A stretch of 64,000 nt of DNA from an uncultured Croceicoccus sp. (GTDB taxonomy: Bacteria; Pseudomonadota; Alphaproteobacteria; Sphingomonadales; Sphingomonadaceae): the NCBI RefSeq assembly GCF_947496385.1, contig NZ_CANMCP010000006.1, forward strand, positions 62,001 through 126,000, given 5' to 3'. This document shows, piece after piece, positions 12,009 to 21,463 of this stretch. Position 1 is the first letter of the stretch; the number at the start of each line of letters is the position of its first letter. The translations under genes and the position numbers were made by a program. The notes under the pieces were generated by a model. The model saw only the letters and a list, made by a program, of their open reading frames with translations, had not been told where the DNA came from and did not search any database.

Positions 12009-13304
12009 ATGACCACCGAAACCGCGATCCGCGCCCCCGGCTTCTTCACCGACGACCTTGCCAGCACCGACGCCGCCGTGGCCGATGCCATCGGCGCCGA
12101 ATTGAAGCGCGAGCAGAAGCAGATCGAGCTGATCGCTTCGGAAAACATCGTGTCGAAGGCGGTGCTGGAGGCGCAGGGCTCGGTCCTCACCAACAAATAT
12201 GCCGAGGGCTATCCCGGCAAGCGTTATTACCAGGGCTGCGGCCCGTCCGATGCGGTCGAAACGCTGGCCATCGACCGGGCGAAACAATTGTTCGGCTGCG
12301 ACTATGCCAATGTGCAGCCGCATTCGGGCGCGCAGGCAAACGGCGCGGTCATGCTCGCCTGTGTAAAGCCGGGCGACACGATCCTGGGGATGAGCCTCGA
12401 CGCAGGCGGGCATTTGACGCACGGTGCGCGCGCGGCGATGTCGGGCAAATGGTTCAACGCGGTGCAATATGGCGTACGCCGCGACGATCATCTCATCGAT
12501 TATGACGAGGTCGAACGCCTCGCGACCGAGCATCAGCCCAAGCTGATCATCGCGGGCGGGAGCGCCTATCCCCGCATCATCGATTTTGCCCGCATGCGCG
12601 AAATCGCGGACAAGGTGGGCGCGATCCTGCATGTCGACATGGCGCATTTCGCAGGGCTGGTGGCGGCGGGTGCCCACCCCTCCCCCTTCCCCCACGCGCA
12701 TATCGCGACGACCACCACGCATAAGACTTTGCGCGGACCGCGCGGCGGCATGATCCTCACCAATGACGAGAAGCTTGCGAAGAAGCTGAATTCCGCCGTT
12801 TTTCCCGGGCTGCAGGGTGGACCGCTCATGCATGTCATCGCCGCGAAGGCCGTCGCGTTCGGCGAAGCGCTGCGCCCCGAATTCAAGGATTACGCTGCGC
12901 GCGTGATCGAAAATGCCCGCACGCTTGCCGCCACGTTGAAGGAGCGCGGCGCCGAGATCGTGTCGGGCGGCACCGATACGCATGTCGTGCTGGTCGACCT
13001 GACCCCGCTCGGCGTGACGGGCAAGGATGCGGACGAGGCGCTGGAGCGCGCCGGCATCACCTGCAACAAGAATGGCATCCCGTTCGATCCGCTGCCGCCG
13101 GTCAAGACGAGCGGCCTCCGGGTCGGCACGCCGGCCGGCACCACGCGCGGTTTCGGCCCGGCGGAATTCCGCGAGATCGGCAACATGCTGGCCGACGTGC
13201 TCGACGGGTTGTGTGCGAAGGGTGAAGAAGGCGACCCCGATGTGGAACGCAATGTCCGTGAACGCGTCGAAGCCTTGTGCGATCGATTTCCGATCTACGC
13301 ATGA
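12009..13304 (+). CDS. glyA: Serine hydroxymethyltransferase
   Basis: The 431-residue protein is a fold-type I PLP enzyme converting serine and tetrahydrofolate to glycine and methylene-THF. Visible hallmarks are '[20 protein letters not shown]', '[18 protein letters not shown]', '[10 protein letters not shown]', and the PLP lysine (about K239) in '[14 protein letters not shown]'. Length and motif order are complete. It is followed after 12 bases by a 57-aa membrane ORF and then nrdR, so glyA probably heads a glyA-orf-nrdR-trmJ transcription unit. Confidence 0.98.
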   Translation: MTTETAIRAPGFFTDDLASTDAAVADAIGAELKREQKQIELIASENIVSKAVLEAQGSVLTNKYAEGYPGKRYYQGCGPSDAVETLAIDRAKQLFGCDYANVQPHSGAQANGAVMLACVKPGDTILGMSLDAGGHLTHGARAAMSGKWFNAVQYGVRRDDHLIDYDEVERLATEHQPKLIIAGGSAYPRIIDFARMREIADKVGAILHVDMAHFAGLVAAGAHPSPFPHAHIATTTTHKTLRGPRGGMILTNDEKLAKKLNSAVFPGLQGGPLMHVIAAKAVAFGEALRPEFKDYAARVIENARTLAATLKERGAEIVSGGTDTHVVLVDLTPLGVTGKDADEALERAGITCNKNGIPFDPLPPVKTSGLRVGTPAGTTRGFGPAEFREIGNMLADVLDGLCAKGEEGDPDVERNVRERVEALCDRFPIYA

Positions 13305-13316
13305 GGAGCTGCTGAG

Positions 13317-13490
13317 ATGAACGATTACGACAAACGCCCGAACGAAGGCATGACGCCCGAAACGAAGACCGCGTTGAAATGGGGTGCGATCGGTGCGTTG
13401 ATCGCCATTCCGGTGCCGTTCGTCGGCCCGCTCATTGGCGGTGTCGTGGGCGGCGGCCTCGGCTATGCGAAGGCAAAAGGAAAGATCTGA
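13317..13490 (+). CDS. Small glycine-zipper membrane protein (57 aa)
   Basis: An ATG 12 bases after the glyA stop, preceded by GAGGAGC, opens a 57-codon frame. After a charged N-terminus it has a single hydrophobic, glycine-rich segment 'GAIGALIAIPVPFVGPLIGG' continuing with 'VVGGGLGYAKAKGK'. This is a GxxxG-like zipper typical of small membrane proteins. The stop TGA abuts the TTG start of nrdR. I do not recognise a named family. Good SD, codon use like its neighbours, and tight packing make it a likely real gene; its function is unknown. Confidence 0.75.
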   Translation: MNDYDKRPNEGMTPETKTALKWGAIGALIAIPVPFVGPLIGGVVGGGLGYAKAKGKI

Positions 13491-13955
13491 TTGCGCTGCC
13501 CATTTTGCGCCAACGATAACAGCCAGGTAAAGGACAGCCGCCCGACCGAGGATAACACCGCGATCCGGCGGCGGCGCCAATGCGAAGGCTGCGGCGCCCG
13601 CTTTACCACCTTCGAACGCATCCAGCTTCGCGAGATCACTGTGCTCAAAAGCGGCGATCGGCGCGAGGCGTTCGACCGCGCGAAGATCGAGCATGCCGTA
13701 TCGCTTGCCTGTCGCAAGCGCGACATCGCGCAGGAACGCATCGATCAGCTTGTATCCGGCGTGCAGCGGCAGGTGGAGACCCGCGGCGAGGCGGAAATCG
13801 ACGCGGCGGCCATCGGCGAAATGGTGATGGAAGGCCTCCGTCAGCTCGATCCGGTCGCCTATATCCGCTTCGCCAGCGTCTATCGCGATTTCAGCGAGGC
13901 CCGCGATTTCGAACAATTCGCCAGCGCGGTGACCGGCGCGGCGGCAGAGCCATGA
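13491..13955 (+). CDS. nrdR: Transcriptional repressor NrdR
   Basis: The 154-residue protein starts with TTG directly after the stop of the preceding ORF; the typical NrdR N-terminus 'MRCPFC' fixes this start. The zinc ribbon cysteines are C3, C6, C31 and C34, followed by an ATP-cone domain (about 48-138, '[20 protein letters not shown]'). NrdR represses ribonucleotide reductase genes when dATP/ATP is bound. No nrd gene is in the window. The stop overlaps the next ATG (ATGA), so it is coupled to trmJ. Confidence 0.96.
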   Translation: MRCPFCANDNSQVKDSRPTEDNTAIRRRRQCEGCGARFTTFERIQLREITVLKSGDRREAFDRAKIEHAVSLACRKRDIAQERIDQLVSGVQRQVETRGEAEIDAAAIGEMVMEGLRQLDPVAYIRFASVYRDFSEARDFEQFASAVTGAAAEP

Positions 13956-14677
13956 CCGCCCCGGTCATCGTGCTCGTGCGTCCGCAGCTGGGCGAAAACA
14001 TCGGGAAGGCGGCCCGCGCGATGCTCAATTTCGGGCTGGTCGAGATGCGGCTCGTCGCGCCACGCGACGGATGGCCCAATCCTTCGGCCGGACCGGCGGC
14101 GGCGGGTGCAGATGTCGTGCTCGAACGCGCGTCCGTGTTCGATACCGTGGCGGACGCGGTGGCCGATTGCGAGCATGTCCACGCGACGACGGTGCGAAAG
14201 CGCGGCGTGACGAAGCCCGTGCTCACCCCGGAGGCGGCAGCCGATGCGATGATCCGCCACGAGGGCCGCCATGCGATCCTGTTCGGGCCGGAGCGGTCGG
14301 GCCTCGAAACCGATGACGTCGCGCTTGCCCGCAATATCGTGACGGTGCCGATCAATCCGGAGTTCGGATCGCTGAACCTTGCGCAGGCGGTTATCCTGTT
14401 GTCCTACGAATGGTCGAAGGCGGCGGGGCGCGAACGCCCCCTCGCCCAACCGACGCAAGAAGACACCCTGCCCCCGGCCCCGCAGGTCGAGCTTGAGGGG
14501 ATGATCGGGCAGCTTGAAACCATGCTGGAGCCGAAGGGCTATTTCCTGCCGCCGAGCCGGGCGACCGCGACGCGGCGGACCTTGCGCACGATGCTGACCA
14601 AGCCTGGCTGGAATACGCTGGAGGTGCGGGCGATGCGCGGGGTGCTCTCGGCGCTGGCGCGAACCCCGCGCGACTGA
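13952..14677 (+). CDS. trmJ: RNA 2'-O-methyltransferase, TrmJ-like (SPOUT/TrmH family group 1)
   Basis: The ATG at 13952 overlaps the nrdR TGA. The 241-residue product opens '[20 protein letters not shown]', the class hallmark of TrmJ. The SPOUT knot motifs follow: '[18 protein letters not shown]', then '[19 protein letters not shown]'. TrmJ methylates the ribose of position 32 in tRNAs using SAM. Related tRNA/rRNA SPOUT enzymes cannot be wholly excluded. The gene ends 9 bases before the convergent chorismate mutase gene. Confidence 0.9.
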   Translation: MTAPVIVLVRPQLGENIGKAARAMLNFGLVEMRLVAPRDGWPNPSAGPAAAGADVVLERASVFDTVADAVADCEHVHATTVRKRGVTKPVLTPEAAADAMIRHEGRHAILFGPERSGLETDDVALARNIVTVPINPEFGSLNLAQAVILLSYEWSKAAGRERPLAQPTQEDTLPPAPQVELEGMIGQLETMLEPKGYFLPPSRATATRRTLRTMLTKPGWNTLEVRAMRGVLSALARTPRD

Positions 14678-14686
14678 TTCTGGCCC

Positions 14687-15001
14687 CTACCCGCCGCGGC
14701 GCGCGTCCCAGTGCCGCATTTCATACGCGATCGACGTTTCGACCATGTCCTCCCACATGCGGGCGACGAAATCGGCGGGAAGCTCATGGTCCTGTGCTTC
14801 GGCCACGGCGGCGTCGATCACCGCACGCTTGCGCGGTTCGTCGCGCACGGCGTCGCGCGTCGGCTTGATCCGGGAGGCCGCGCGCATGTAGGCGAAACGG
14901 TCCGCGAGCAGCGCGACGATGCGGCGGTCGGTCTCGTCAACGCCGGCGCGCACCTCGTCCATGGTGGTGCACTGGCTGGCGGGCAATGTCGTTTCGGTCA
15001 T
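14687..15001 (-). CDS. Chorismate mutase (AroQ class, type II)
   Basis: The 104-residue all-helical protein has the AroQ signature 'VRAGVDETDRRIVALLADRF' followed by 'YMRAASRIKPTRDAVRDEPR' and a helix ending 'MWEDMVETSIAYEM'. It converts chorismate to prephenate for Phe/Tyr synthesis; isochorismate pyruvate-lyases share this fold. An alternative in-frame ATG lies 9 bases upstream (15010), giving MWR in front. It is convergent with trmJ and divergent from rpsD. Confidence 0.88.
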   Translation of the reverse strand: MTETTLPASQCTTMDEVRAGVDETDRRIVALLADRFAYMRAASRIKPTRDAVRDEPRKRAVIDAAVAEAQDHELPADFVARMWEDMVETSIAYEMRHWDARRGG

Positions 15002-15114
15002 GCGCCACATCTGCCCGGACCGCGCGCCATTGTCGAGACGCTTGACGCAGCAGCGCATATCTGCGAAAGGCGCGCCACGCAAATTGGCTCCGCACCCCGG
15101 TGAAGCGGCAGCCA

Positions 15115-15186
15115 CGGCGGGCATTCCGGCCCGCCGGAGCGATACCGGGTTGAAGCGCCGCCATCCCGGGCGGCGTTTGCATTTTT
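15115..15186 (+). promoter_or_regulatory. Structured rpsD leader: two GC hairpins, second terminator-like
   Basis: Hairpin 1 (15115-15136) pairs CGGCGGGC with GCCCGCCG around ATTCCG. Hairpin 2 (15153-15178) pairs AAGCGCCGCC with GGCGGCGTTT around ATCCCG and is followed by GCATTTTT. The rpsD ribosome-binding site (GAAAGGA) begins immediately after. As no other plus-strand gene lies closer than 470 bases upstream, this looks like a 5' leader that could attenuate rpsD. The structure is seen in the sequence; the function is inferred. Confidence 0.5.
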
Positions 15187-15199
15187 GAAAGGACATGTC

Positions 15200-15814
15200 A
15201 TGTCGAAGCGCAAGAGCGCCAAGCACAAGCTCGATCGCCGGATGGGCGAAAACATCTGGGGTCGTCCCAATTCCCCGGTGAACAAGCGTTCCTACGGCCC
15301 CGGTCAGCACGGCCAGCGCCGCAAGAGCAAGGTCAGCGATTTCGGCCTGCAGCTCCGTGCGAAGCAGAAGCTCAAGGGCTATTACGGCGACGTCACGGAA
15401 AAGCAGTTCAAGAGCACCTATCAGGAGGCCTCGCGGATCAAGGGCGATACCGGCCAGAACCTGATCGGCCTGCTCGAGCAGCGTCTCGACATGATCGTGT
15501 ATCGCGCGAAATTCGCGCCGACGATCTTCGCCGCGCGTCAGATCGTCAACCACGGCCACATCAAGGTCAATGGCGTGAAGTGCAACATCCCCTCGCGCCG
15601 CTGCTTCGTCGGCGACGTGATCTCGCTCGGCGACAAGGCGAAGGAAATGGCGCTCGTCATCGAGGCGCAGAGCCTGCCCGAGCGTGAAATCCCCGATTAC
15701 GTGTCGGTCGACGGCGACGACAAGGTGACCTTCACCCGCGTCCCGACCCTCGACGAGGTGCCCTATCCGGTGAAGATGGAGCCCAATCTGGTGGTCGAGT
15801 TCTACTCGCGCTGA
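15200..15814 (+). CDS. rpsD: 30S ribosomal protein S4
   Basis: The ATG at 15200, with GAAAGGA seven bases upstream, gives the 204-residue S4 protein beginning '[20 protein letters not shown]'. The C-terminal half holds the S4 RNA-binding domain (about 93-155, '[20 protein letters not shown]', '[10 protein letters not shown]'). It binds 16S rRNA early in 30S assembly. Unlike the E. coli alpha operon, it stands alone here between its own structured leader and a strong terminator. Confidence 0.98.
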   Translation: MSKRKSAKHKLDRRMGENIWGRPNSPVNKRSYGPGQHGQRRKSKVSDFGLQLRAKQKLKGYYGDVTEKQFKSTYQEASRIKGDTGQNLIGLLEQRLDMIVYRAKFAPTIFAARQIVNHGHIKVNGVKCNIPSRRCFVGDVISLGDKAKEMALVIEAQSLPEREIPDYVSVDGDDKVTFTRVPTLDEVPYPVKMEPNLVVEFYSR

Positions 15815-15842
15815 TCGGAATTCCGACACGTTACGAACGATG

Positions 15843-15870
15843 GAAAGGGCGGGTTTTTCCCGCCCTTTCT
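15843..15870 (+). terminator. Intrinsic terminator after rpsD
   Basis: A perfect 11-bp stem (GAAAGGGCGGG / CCCGCCCTTTC) with a TTTTT loop starts 28 bases after the rpsD stop. Confidence 0.75.
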
Positions 15871-15957
15871 CATGGGTCGCGCGCGCCAAATATTTCCCGA
15901 TGTTTCATTGCGTTTTGCCGGGAACCGTCGACGATGTTTGCGCATTGTTCCGCTACT

Positions 15958-16149
15958 ATGGAATATCGCTTCATCACCCCGAACAAGACCGGCAAATGGT
16001 ATCCGAGCCTTGCCCTGGCACAGCGGCACGCCTGTTCGATCGGCGCCGGCTATCTCAACGATGGAAGCGGCGAATTCTTCCAGTATTGTGAAACCGAGCT
16101 GGAGATGCGCGAAGTCGAACCGGCCGCCGAGACCTCGATCGCCGCGTAG
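15958..16149 (+). CDS. Small hypothetical protein (63 aa)
   Basis: The ATG at 15958 opens a 63-residue frame starting 'MEYRFITPNKTGKWYPSLAL'. A 71-residue version from 15934 is possible. It contains 'GAGYLNDGSGEFFQYCETEL', resembling a short beta-rich domain. There is no signal peptide or membrane segment and no family I can name. The region after the rpsD terminator is otherwise empty and the frame ends 16 bases before the convergent tgt stop. No strong SD is visible (CCGCTACT before the ATG), which lowers confidence. Confidence 0.5.
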   Translation: MEYRFITPNKTGKWYPSLALAQRHACSIGAGYLNDGSGEFFQYCETELEMREVEPAAETSIAA

Positions 16150-16165
16150 TCCGCAAAAGCGGCTG

Positions 16166-17290
16166 CTATGTCCGCAGGTAATCGCTCCGGAATTGCGACG
16201 CGAATTGCGCGAAACGCCCCGCGCCGATCGCGTCGCGCATCGCCTGCATCAATTGCTGATAAAACGACAGGTTGTGTTCCGTCATCAGCATCGCGCCCAA
16301 AATCTCTCCGGAACGGACGAGATGGTGCAGATAGGCCCGCGTATATTTGCCGCAGGTCGCGCAGGAGCAGCGCGGATCGACCGGGTCCGTATCCTCGGCA
16401 AAACGTGCGTTGCGAATGTTGATCGGCCCGGTCCAGGTGAATGCCTGCCCGTTGCGGCCCGACCGCGACGGCAGCACGCAATCGAACATGTCGACGCCGC
16501 GCTCCACCGCGCCAACTAGATCGTCCGGCTTGCCCACCCCCATGAGGTAGCGGGGCCGGTCATCCGGCAATTGGCCCGGCGCGAAATCGAGCGTGGCGAA
16601 CATCGCCTCCTGCCCCTCACCCACCGCAAGCCCGCCGATGGCATAGCCGTCAAAGCCGATCTCAGTCAGTTTTTCGGCTGAAATCCGGCGCAGATCCTGT
16701 TCAAGCGCGCCCTGTTGTATGCCGAACAGCGCGGCACGTTGGGCGTGTTCACCCCCGGCGTCGAAGCCCTCGCGGCTGCGTCTGGCCCAGCGCATCGACA
16801 TTTCCATCGAGGCCGCGATGACATCGCGCGACTGATCCGCGCGTGGGCATTCGTCGAACGCCATCACGATGTCGGAGCCGAGCAGGCGCTGTATCTCCAT
16901 CGACCGCTCCGGGGTCAATGCATGCTTCGAACCGTCGAGATGGCTTTTGAACGTGACCCCTTCCTCGGTGATCTTGCGCAGGTCCGAGAGGCTCATCACC
17001 TGATAACCGCCGCTATCGGTCAGGATCGGGCGGTCCCACCCCATGAAGGCATGCAACCCGCCAAGCCGGGCCACGCGCTCCGCCCCGGGCCGCAGCATCA
17101 GGTGATAGGTATTGCCGAGGATGATGTCCGCGCCCGTTGCGCGCACGTCCTCCACCTTCATCGCCTTGACCGTGGCGGCGGTGCCGACGGGCATGAAGGC
17201 GGGCGTGCGGATCGTGCCGCGCTGCATGGTGATGGCGCCGGTGCGCGCCTGCCCGTCGCGGGCGTCGATGGAGAACAAAAATCGGGTCAT
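16166..17290 (-). CDS. tgt: Queuine tRNA-ribosyltransferase
   Basis: The start at 17290 ('[20 protein letters not shown]') matches the usual Tgt N-terminus; a 15-residue longer start is possible but would run into the upstream gene. The 374-residue TIM-barrel enzyme shows '[13 protein letters not shown]', D92 in '[11 protein letters not shown]', the nucleophile region '[16 protein letters not shown]', and the zinc site '[16 protein letters not shown]' (CxCx2C...H). It exchanges guanine 34 of GUN-anticodon tRNAs for preQ1. queA, the next pathway enzyme, lies about 4 kb away on the same strand. Confidence 0.97.
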   Translation of the reverse strand: MTRFLFSIDARDGQARTGAITMQRGTIRTPAFMPVGTAATVKAMKVEDVRATGADIILGNTYHLMLRPGAERVARLGGLHAFMGWDRPILTDSGGYQVMSLSDLRKITEEGVTFKSHLDGSKHALTPERSMEIQRLLGSDIVMAFDECPRADQSRDVIAASMEMSMRWARRSREGFDAGGEHAQRAALFGIQQGALEQDLRRISAEKLTEIGFDGYAIGGLAVGEGQEAMFATLDFAPGQLPDDRPRYLMGVGKPDDLVGAVERGVDMFDCVLPSRSGRNGQAFTWTGPINIRNARFAEDTDPVDPRCSCATCGKYTRAYLHHLVRSGEILGAMLMTEHNLSFYQQLMQAMRDAIGAGRFAQFASQFRSDYLRT

Positions 17291-17300
17291 GCCGCCGTCC

Positions 17301-17912
17301 TTAGCCGCGTTGAAACGCCCCGTCACGCCCGGCATCGTCCGCCAGCGAACGGAACGTCACGGACCAGCGGGTCTCCTCCATGGGGAGGATCGAATGCTCC
17401 CAATCGCGCCGCGCCTCTCCATCGAGCCGGTAGGCCGCACGCGGATCGAGCGGCACGCTGAACCTTTCGAATCCGCCATCGCGGCGCCGCAGACGCAGCC
17501 GCATCTCCGCCGCCGCGCCAAGCGAAAGCCCGATCACCCGCCCGAATTGCGGCCGGTCGCGATGCCATCCGATCCCCGCGCCCGGATCGTAGCGGATGAC
17601 GAGCGCCTGCTCGAATGCGCCGGGTTCCTCGCCGAACGACGCGGCCACCGTGCCGCGCAACCGCAGCAGCCAGTCCGGCATCGCGTCGCCGCGCCGCAAG
17701 CCGCCGCCGGTGAAATCGTAATGCCACCCGAACGAGCGGGTCAGCCGCTTTCCTGTCCATTGCTGAAAGCGAAAGGGTTCCAGGCCGCTGTCGTCGATAT
17801 GCTGCGCCAACCGGCGTTCCCAATCCGCGTCGATCGCCGGTTCTGCGAGGGTCAGGCCGGGCGGCGCGGCGGGCGGGGTATCGGCGGCGAAAAGGTCGGG
17901 CTGAACGGGCAT
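17301..17912 (-). CDS. AlkB-like 2OG-Fe(II) dioxygenase
   Basis: The 203-residue protein begins '[20 protein letters not shown]'. The double-stranded beta helix has the iron ligands HxD in '[12 protein letters not shown]', a distal His in '[18 protein letters not shown]', and the 2OG-binding Arg in 'RWSVTFRSL'. The layout matches the AlkB family that oxidatively demethylates alkylated bases. '[19 protein letters not shown]' fits the nucleotide-recognition lid. Substrate (DNA repair or RNA/tRNA) cannot be read. It is 10 bases upstream of tgt on the same strand, suggesting co-transcription. Confidence 0.88.
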   Translation of the reverse strand: MPVQPDLFAADTPPAAPPGLTLAEPAIDADWERRLAQHIDDSGLEPFRFQQWTGKRLTRSFGWHYDFTGGGLRRGDAMPDWLLRLRGTVAASFGEEPGAFEQALVIRYDPGAGIGWHRDRPQFGRVIGLSLGAAAEMRLRLRRRDGGFERFSVPLDPRAAYRLDGEARRDWEHSILPMEETRWSVTFRSLADDAGRDGAFQRG

Positions 17913-17987
17913 TCCGCGCGATATGGTTGCGCCCCGTGCCCTGCACAATGGGTTCACACGCGGCACGATTGCGCTAAGGCGAAGGGC

Positions 17988-18746
17988 ATGGAACTCGAAC
18001 TCTGGGTCATCGCGGCCCTCGCCCTTGTTGCGGTGCTCACCGGCTTTATCGATTCGATCGCGGGCGGCGGCGGGCTCATTACCGTGCCCGCGCTCCTGTT
18101 CGCGGGCCTGCCGCCGCAACTCGCGCTCGGCACGAACAAGACGCAGTCGATCTTTGCCACCACCATGGCCTTTCGCAATTATATGAAGGCCGGACTCGTC
18201 GACTGGCGGAACGAGAAATGGCTGGCGCTGCTGGCGTTTGCGGGCGCGGCGCTGGGTGCTTTCATGGTGCAGCGGATTTCGCCGGCCGTGTTGCAACTTA
18301 TCGTGCCGCTGTTCCTGATGGCGGTCGCGCTTTACGTGCTGCTTTCGCCGCGCATGGACGACGTTCCCTCGCAGGAGCGCCTGTCGCGGCGGGGATATGC
18401 GCCGGTGTCGGCGGGGATCGGGTTCTACGATGGGTTCTTCGGGCCGGGAACGGGAAGCTTCTTTGCCGCATCGCAGGTCGGACTGCGCGGTGAAGGGCTG
18501 ACGCGGGCGACGGCCAATGCGAAGCTGTTCAACATGATGACCAATCTGGCCAGCGTGCTGCTCTTCGCGTTCGGGGGCAAGATCATCTGGGCCGTGGGGT
18601 TGAGCATGGCGGTGGGCTCGATGACCGGCTCGTGGATCGGTTCGCGCTTTGCGGTCAAGCACGGCGCGAAGCTGATCCGGCCGTTGCTCGTCATCATCAG
18701 CATTGCGCTGACGGCGCGGCTCCTATGGGACTGGTTCGCGGGCTGA
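17988..18746 (+). CDS. TSUP/TauE-SafE family permease (DUF81)
   Basis: The ATG at 17988 gives 252 residues of mostly hydrophobic sequence (about eight membrane segments). It has the duplicated family motif: first half 'GFIDSIAGGGGLITVPALLF', second half 'GIGFYDGFFGPGTGSFFA'. 'ALGTNKTQSIFAT' and 'RATANAKLFNMMTNLASV' are also family-typical. Members move sulfite, sulfonates or other small organic anions across the inner membrane. No pathway neighbour narrows the substrate. It ends 4 bases before a convergent gene. Confidence 0.92.
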   Translation: MELELWVIAALALVAVLTGFIDSIAGGGGLITVPALLFAGLPPQLALGTNKTQSIFATTMAFRNYMKAGLVDWRNEKWLALLAFAGAALGAFMVQRISPAVLQLIVPLFLMAVALYVLLSPRMDDVPSQERLSRRGYAPVSAGIGFYDGFFGPGTGSFFAASQVGLRGEGLTRATANAKLFNMMTNLASVLLFAFGGKIIWAVGLSMAVGSMTGSWIGSRFAVKHGAKLIRPLLVIISIALTARLLWDWFAG

Positions 18747-18750
18747 CCGC

Positions 18751-19668
18751 TCAAAAATCGTAGATCAGCGTGAAGCGCGAAAGCGTGTCGGTCTTGAGCG
18801 CGCCATCGGGCGGCCCCGTTTCGTGTTGCAGCGAATAGGACAGCCGCGCCTTCAGCCCGTCGCCGATCCCTGCCTCCACCCCACTCAGCGCGTTGAAGCT
18901 GCTATTGCCGGCGCGCAGGAACATGTTGGCCTCCTGCGTGACGCCGATGACCTTCGTCACCTGCCAGTCGAGATCCATCGCACCCAGCGCCGCGATGAAA
19001 CGTTCGCGCCCCTCGGGCACGAGCGTCGCCGAACGCAGCGCCGGCCCGCCCTTCACCGACAATTGCAGCCCATCGCGTTCAAACACGCGATACCCGACCC
19101 CGCCGGACGCGGAATAGCGGGAGGTAAATCCCTGAAACCTGTCGCGTTCGTACTGAAACAGCCCGAAGACGAAGCCTTTTTCCGAAAAATTGTAATTGGG
19201 TTCATAGGATGCGCGATATTGTTCGCGCGTCGTATTGCCCGAACTGCGCTGATAATCGACGCGGGCGGCGACGCGGTGTTGCCAGTCGATGCCCACGCGT
19301 TCGAGCGACAGCGCCCCGGTAAAGCCCGTGTTGCGCGTGTTCCCGGTGGAGCGGAACGCACCGACCTCGCCCTTCCCCTTCCAGTAGTCGAAGAGATGGG
19401 CGTTGCGAATCGCCTTTTCCTTGCGCTGCTGCTCTTCGGCGAGGCGCGTGCGGCGGCGATCCTGAAACTCTTGATACAGCGTGTTGATCTCGCGCGTGTC
19501 GGCCGGGTGCGTCTGCCGCGCGAGTTCGACCACCGTTTCCACCTTGGCAAGGTCCCCGGTGGCGATGGCCGCCTCCACCATGGCGCGCACCCCGTCGGGC
19601 AACGCGGCATGGGCCGGTGCGGGCAGGACGGCGGTTGCGAGGATGAGCGGAGCGGCAGCGGTCTTCAT
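18751..19668 (-). CDS. DUF481 (YdiY-like) outer-membrane beta-barrel protein
   Basis: The 305-residue product has a signal peptide 'AAAPLILATAVLPAPAHA' and then a helical N-terminal segment (about 22-90, 'MVEAAIATGDLAKVETVVEL'). From 'WKGKGEVGAFRSTGNT' it is a strand-rich DUF481 barrel with alternating aromatic/polar residues, and it ends 'TLSRFTLIYDF' with a C-terminal Phe, as expected for BAM-inserted barrels. E. coli YdiY-type proteins are salt or acid induced, but the role is unknown. It lies 17 bases downstream of the ABC exporter genes on the same strand. Confidence 0.9.
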   Translation of the reverse strand: MKTAAAPLILATAVLPAPAHAALPDGVRAMVEAAIATGDLAKVETVVELARQTHPADTREINTLYQEFQDRRRTRLAEEQQRKEKAIRNAHLFDYWKGKGEVGAFRSTGNTRNTGFTGALSLERVGIDWQHRVAARVDYQRSSGNTTREQYRASYEPNYNFSEKGFVFGLFQYERDRFQGFTSRYSASGGVGYRVFERDGLQLSVKGGPALRSATLVPEGRERFIAALGAMDLDWQVTKVIGVTQEANMFLRAGNSSFNALSGVEAGIGDGLKARLSYSLQHETGPPDGALKTDTLSRFTLIYDF

Positions 19669-19685
19669 GCCAGCGCGCTTACCAA

Positions 19686-20459
19686 TCAGTCGCGCAGGCG
19701 CCAACCGGTCTTGAAGATCCATGCGATGATCGCGATGCACAGCGCCAGGAACGCGAAGGTCAGCCCCGCCGCGACGCCGATGCTGACATCCGCCTCCCCG
19801 TAAAAGGTCCAGCGCAGCCCGCTCACCAGATAGACGATCGGATTGAACAGCGCGATGGTGCGCCACGGCGCCGCCAGCATGTCGATCGAATAGAACGTAC
19901 CGCCCAGGAAGGTCAGCGGCGTGAGCACGAGCAACGGGATCATCTGCAATTTCTCGAACCCTTCGGCCCACAGGCCCAGGATGAACCCGAACAGCGAAAA
20001 GGCGCAGGCCACCAATATGATGAAGCCGAAGGCGAGCAACGGATGCTCGATCCGGTAATCGACGAAGATCGTCGCGGTCGCGAGGATGATCGCCGCGAGG
20101 ATGAGCGATTTCGTCACCGCCGCCCCGATAAAGCCGATGAGCGTTTCGCCCACCCCCACCGGCGCCGACAGCAGCTCGTAAATCGAGCCGGTAAAGCGCG
20201 GCATGTAGATGCCGAAACTGGCGTTCGACGTGCTTTCGGACAAAAGCGTGAGCAGGAGCAGGCCCGGTACGATGAAGGCGCCGTAATCCACCCCGCCGAC
20301 ATTGTTCATGCGCCCGCCGATCGCCGCGCCGAACACCACGAAGTAAAGGCAGGTGGTGATGACCGGCGACACGATGGTGCCGAACACGGCCCGCCACGCC
20401 CGATACAATTCATTGCGATAGATGGCGAATGCGCCGCGCGCGTTGAAAACGGCGTTCAT
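19686..20459 (-). CDS. ABC-2 type transporter permease
   Basis: The 257-residue membrane protein has about six hydrophobic segments and the ABC-2 signature 'FGFILGLWAEGFEKLQMIPL' followed by 'LTPLTFLGGTFYSIDMLAAP'. Its start overlaps the stop of the upstream ATPase gene (ATGA), so the two form one exporter. It resembles the YadH-type permease pairing with YadG-type ATPases. The substrate is unknown. A downstream outer-membrane protein gene could be co-transcribed. Confidence 0.93.
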   Translation of the reverse strand: MNAVFNARGAFAIYRNELYRAWRAVFGTIVSPVITTCLYFVVFGAAIGGRMNNVGGVDYGAFIVPGLLLLTLLSESTSNASFGIYMPRFTGSIYELLSAPVGVGETLIGFIGAAVTKSLILAAIILATATIFVDYRIEHPLLAFGFIILVACAFSLFGFILGLWAEGFEKLQMIPLLVLTPLTFLGGTFYSIDMLAAPWRTIALFNPIVYLVSGLRWTFYGEADVSIGVAAGLTFAFLALCIAIIAWIFKTGWRLRD

Positions 20460-21427
20460 GCGCCCTGCCCCCCGGAAATACCCTCTTCATTTTGAACGAG
20501 ATCGACGAAAATATCCTCCAGGCTCGATTCCTTCTGATCGAGCGCGGTGAACACGATCCCCTCGATGGTGAGCGTGCGGGCGAGTTCGGCGACCTCCTGC
20601 TTGCCCTTACCCGATCCGTCGCCGCCGCGATAGCACAGCACGCGGCCTTCATCCGCCAGCGTCACGGGAAAACGGTCCAGCGCTTGCGGAACATCGCCCA
20701 TCGGTTCGGCGAGGGTAAAGCGCGCCTCGGTCCGGCCGAGCCGGGCCATCATCGCGTCCTTTTCATCGACGAGCAGGATGCGCCCCTTGTCGATCACGCC
20801 GACCCGGTCGGCCATTTCCTCGGCCTCCTCGATATAATGAGTGGTGAGGATGATGGTCGTGCCATTGTCCCGCAATTGCGCGATGAGCCGCCACATGTCG
20901 CGACGCAGCTCCACATCGACGCCCGCGGTCGGTTCGTCGAGGAACAGGAGGTCCGGATCGTGCGACAGCGCCTTTGCGATGAGCACGCGCCGCTTCATCC
21001 CGCCCGAAAGCGTGCGGATCTGCGCCTCCCGCTTGTCCCACAACTGAAGCGAGCGCAGCACCGATTCGATCCGCGCCGGGTCCGCCGGCGCCCCGAAAAG
21101 CCCGCGGGAATAGGCGATGGACCGGCCCACGGTCTCGAACATGTCGAAGCCCAGCTCCTGCGGCACCAGCCCGATCTTCGCCCGCGCACGGCGCCAATCG
21201 TCGGCCATGTCGTGGCCGAATGCGACGATTTGCCCGGAGGTCGGCCGCACCATCCCGCACACCGCCCCGATCAGCGTAGTCTTCCCCGCGCCATTGGGGC
21301 CGAGCAGCGCGAAAATCTCGCCCCGGCGTATGGTCAGGTCGGCATTGTCCAGAGCCTTTACCGCAGGCGCGCCGCCGCGCCCCGCATATTGCTTCGTCAG
21401 CCCGCGAATTTCGAGAATATCAGTCAC
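20456..21427 (-). CDS. ABC transporter ATP-binding protein
   Basis: The 323-residue ATPase shows Walker A 'GPNGAGKTT' (43-51), the Q-loop 'GLVPQELGFD', the signature 'LSGGMKRR' (140-147), Walker B 'LLFLDEP' (160-166) and the H-loop 'ILTTHYIEEAEEM'. About 90 extra C-terminal residues form the regulatory tail common in ABC-2 exporter ATPases. It is translationally coupled to the permease gene that follows and drives export of an unidentified substrate. Confidence 0.95.
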   Translation of the reverse strand: MTDILEIRGLTKQYAGRGGAPAVKALDNADLTIRRGEIFALLGPNGAGKTTLIGAVCGMVRPTSGQIVAFGHDMADDWRRARAKIGLVPQELGFDMFETVGRSIAYSRGLFGAPADPARIESVLRSLQLWDKREAQIRTLSGGMKRRVLIAKALSHDPDLLFLDEPTAGVDVELRRDMWRLIAQLRDNGTTIILTTHYIEEAEEMADRVGVIDKGRILLVDEKDAMMARLGRTEARFTLAEPMGDVPQALDRFPVTLADEGRVLCYRGGDGSGKGKQEVAELARTLTIEGIVFTALDQKESSLEDIFVDLVQNEEGISGGQGA

Positions 21428-21463
21428 GTCCGCTTAGTGGGGCCGCGGCCTGCGCATTACAAG

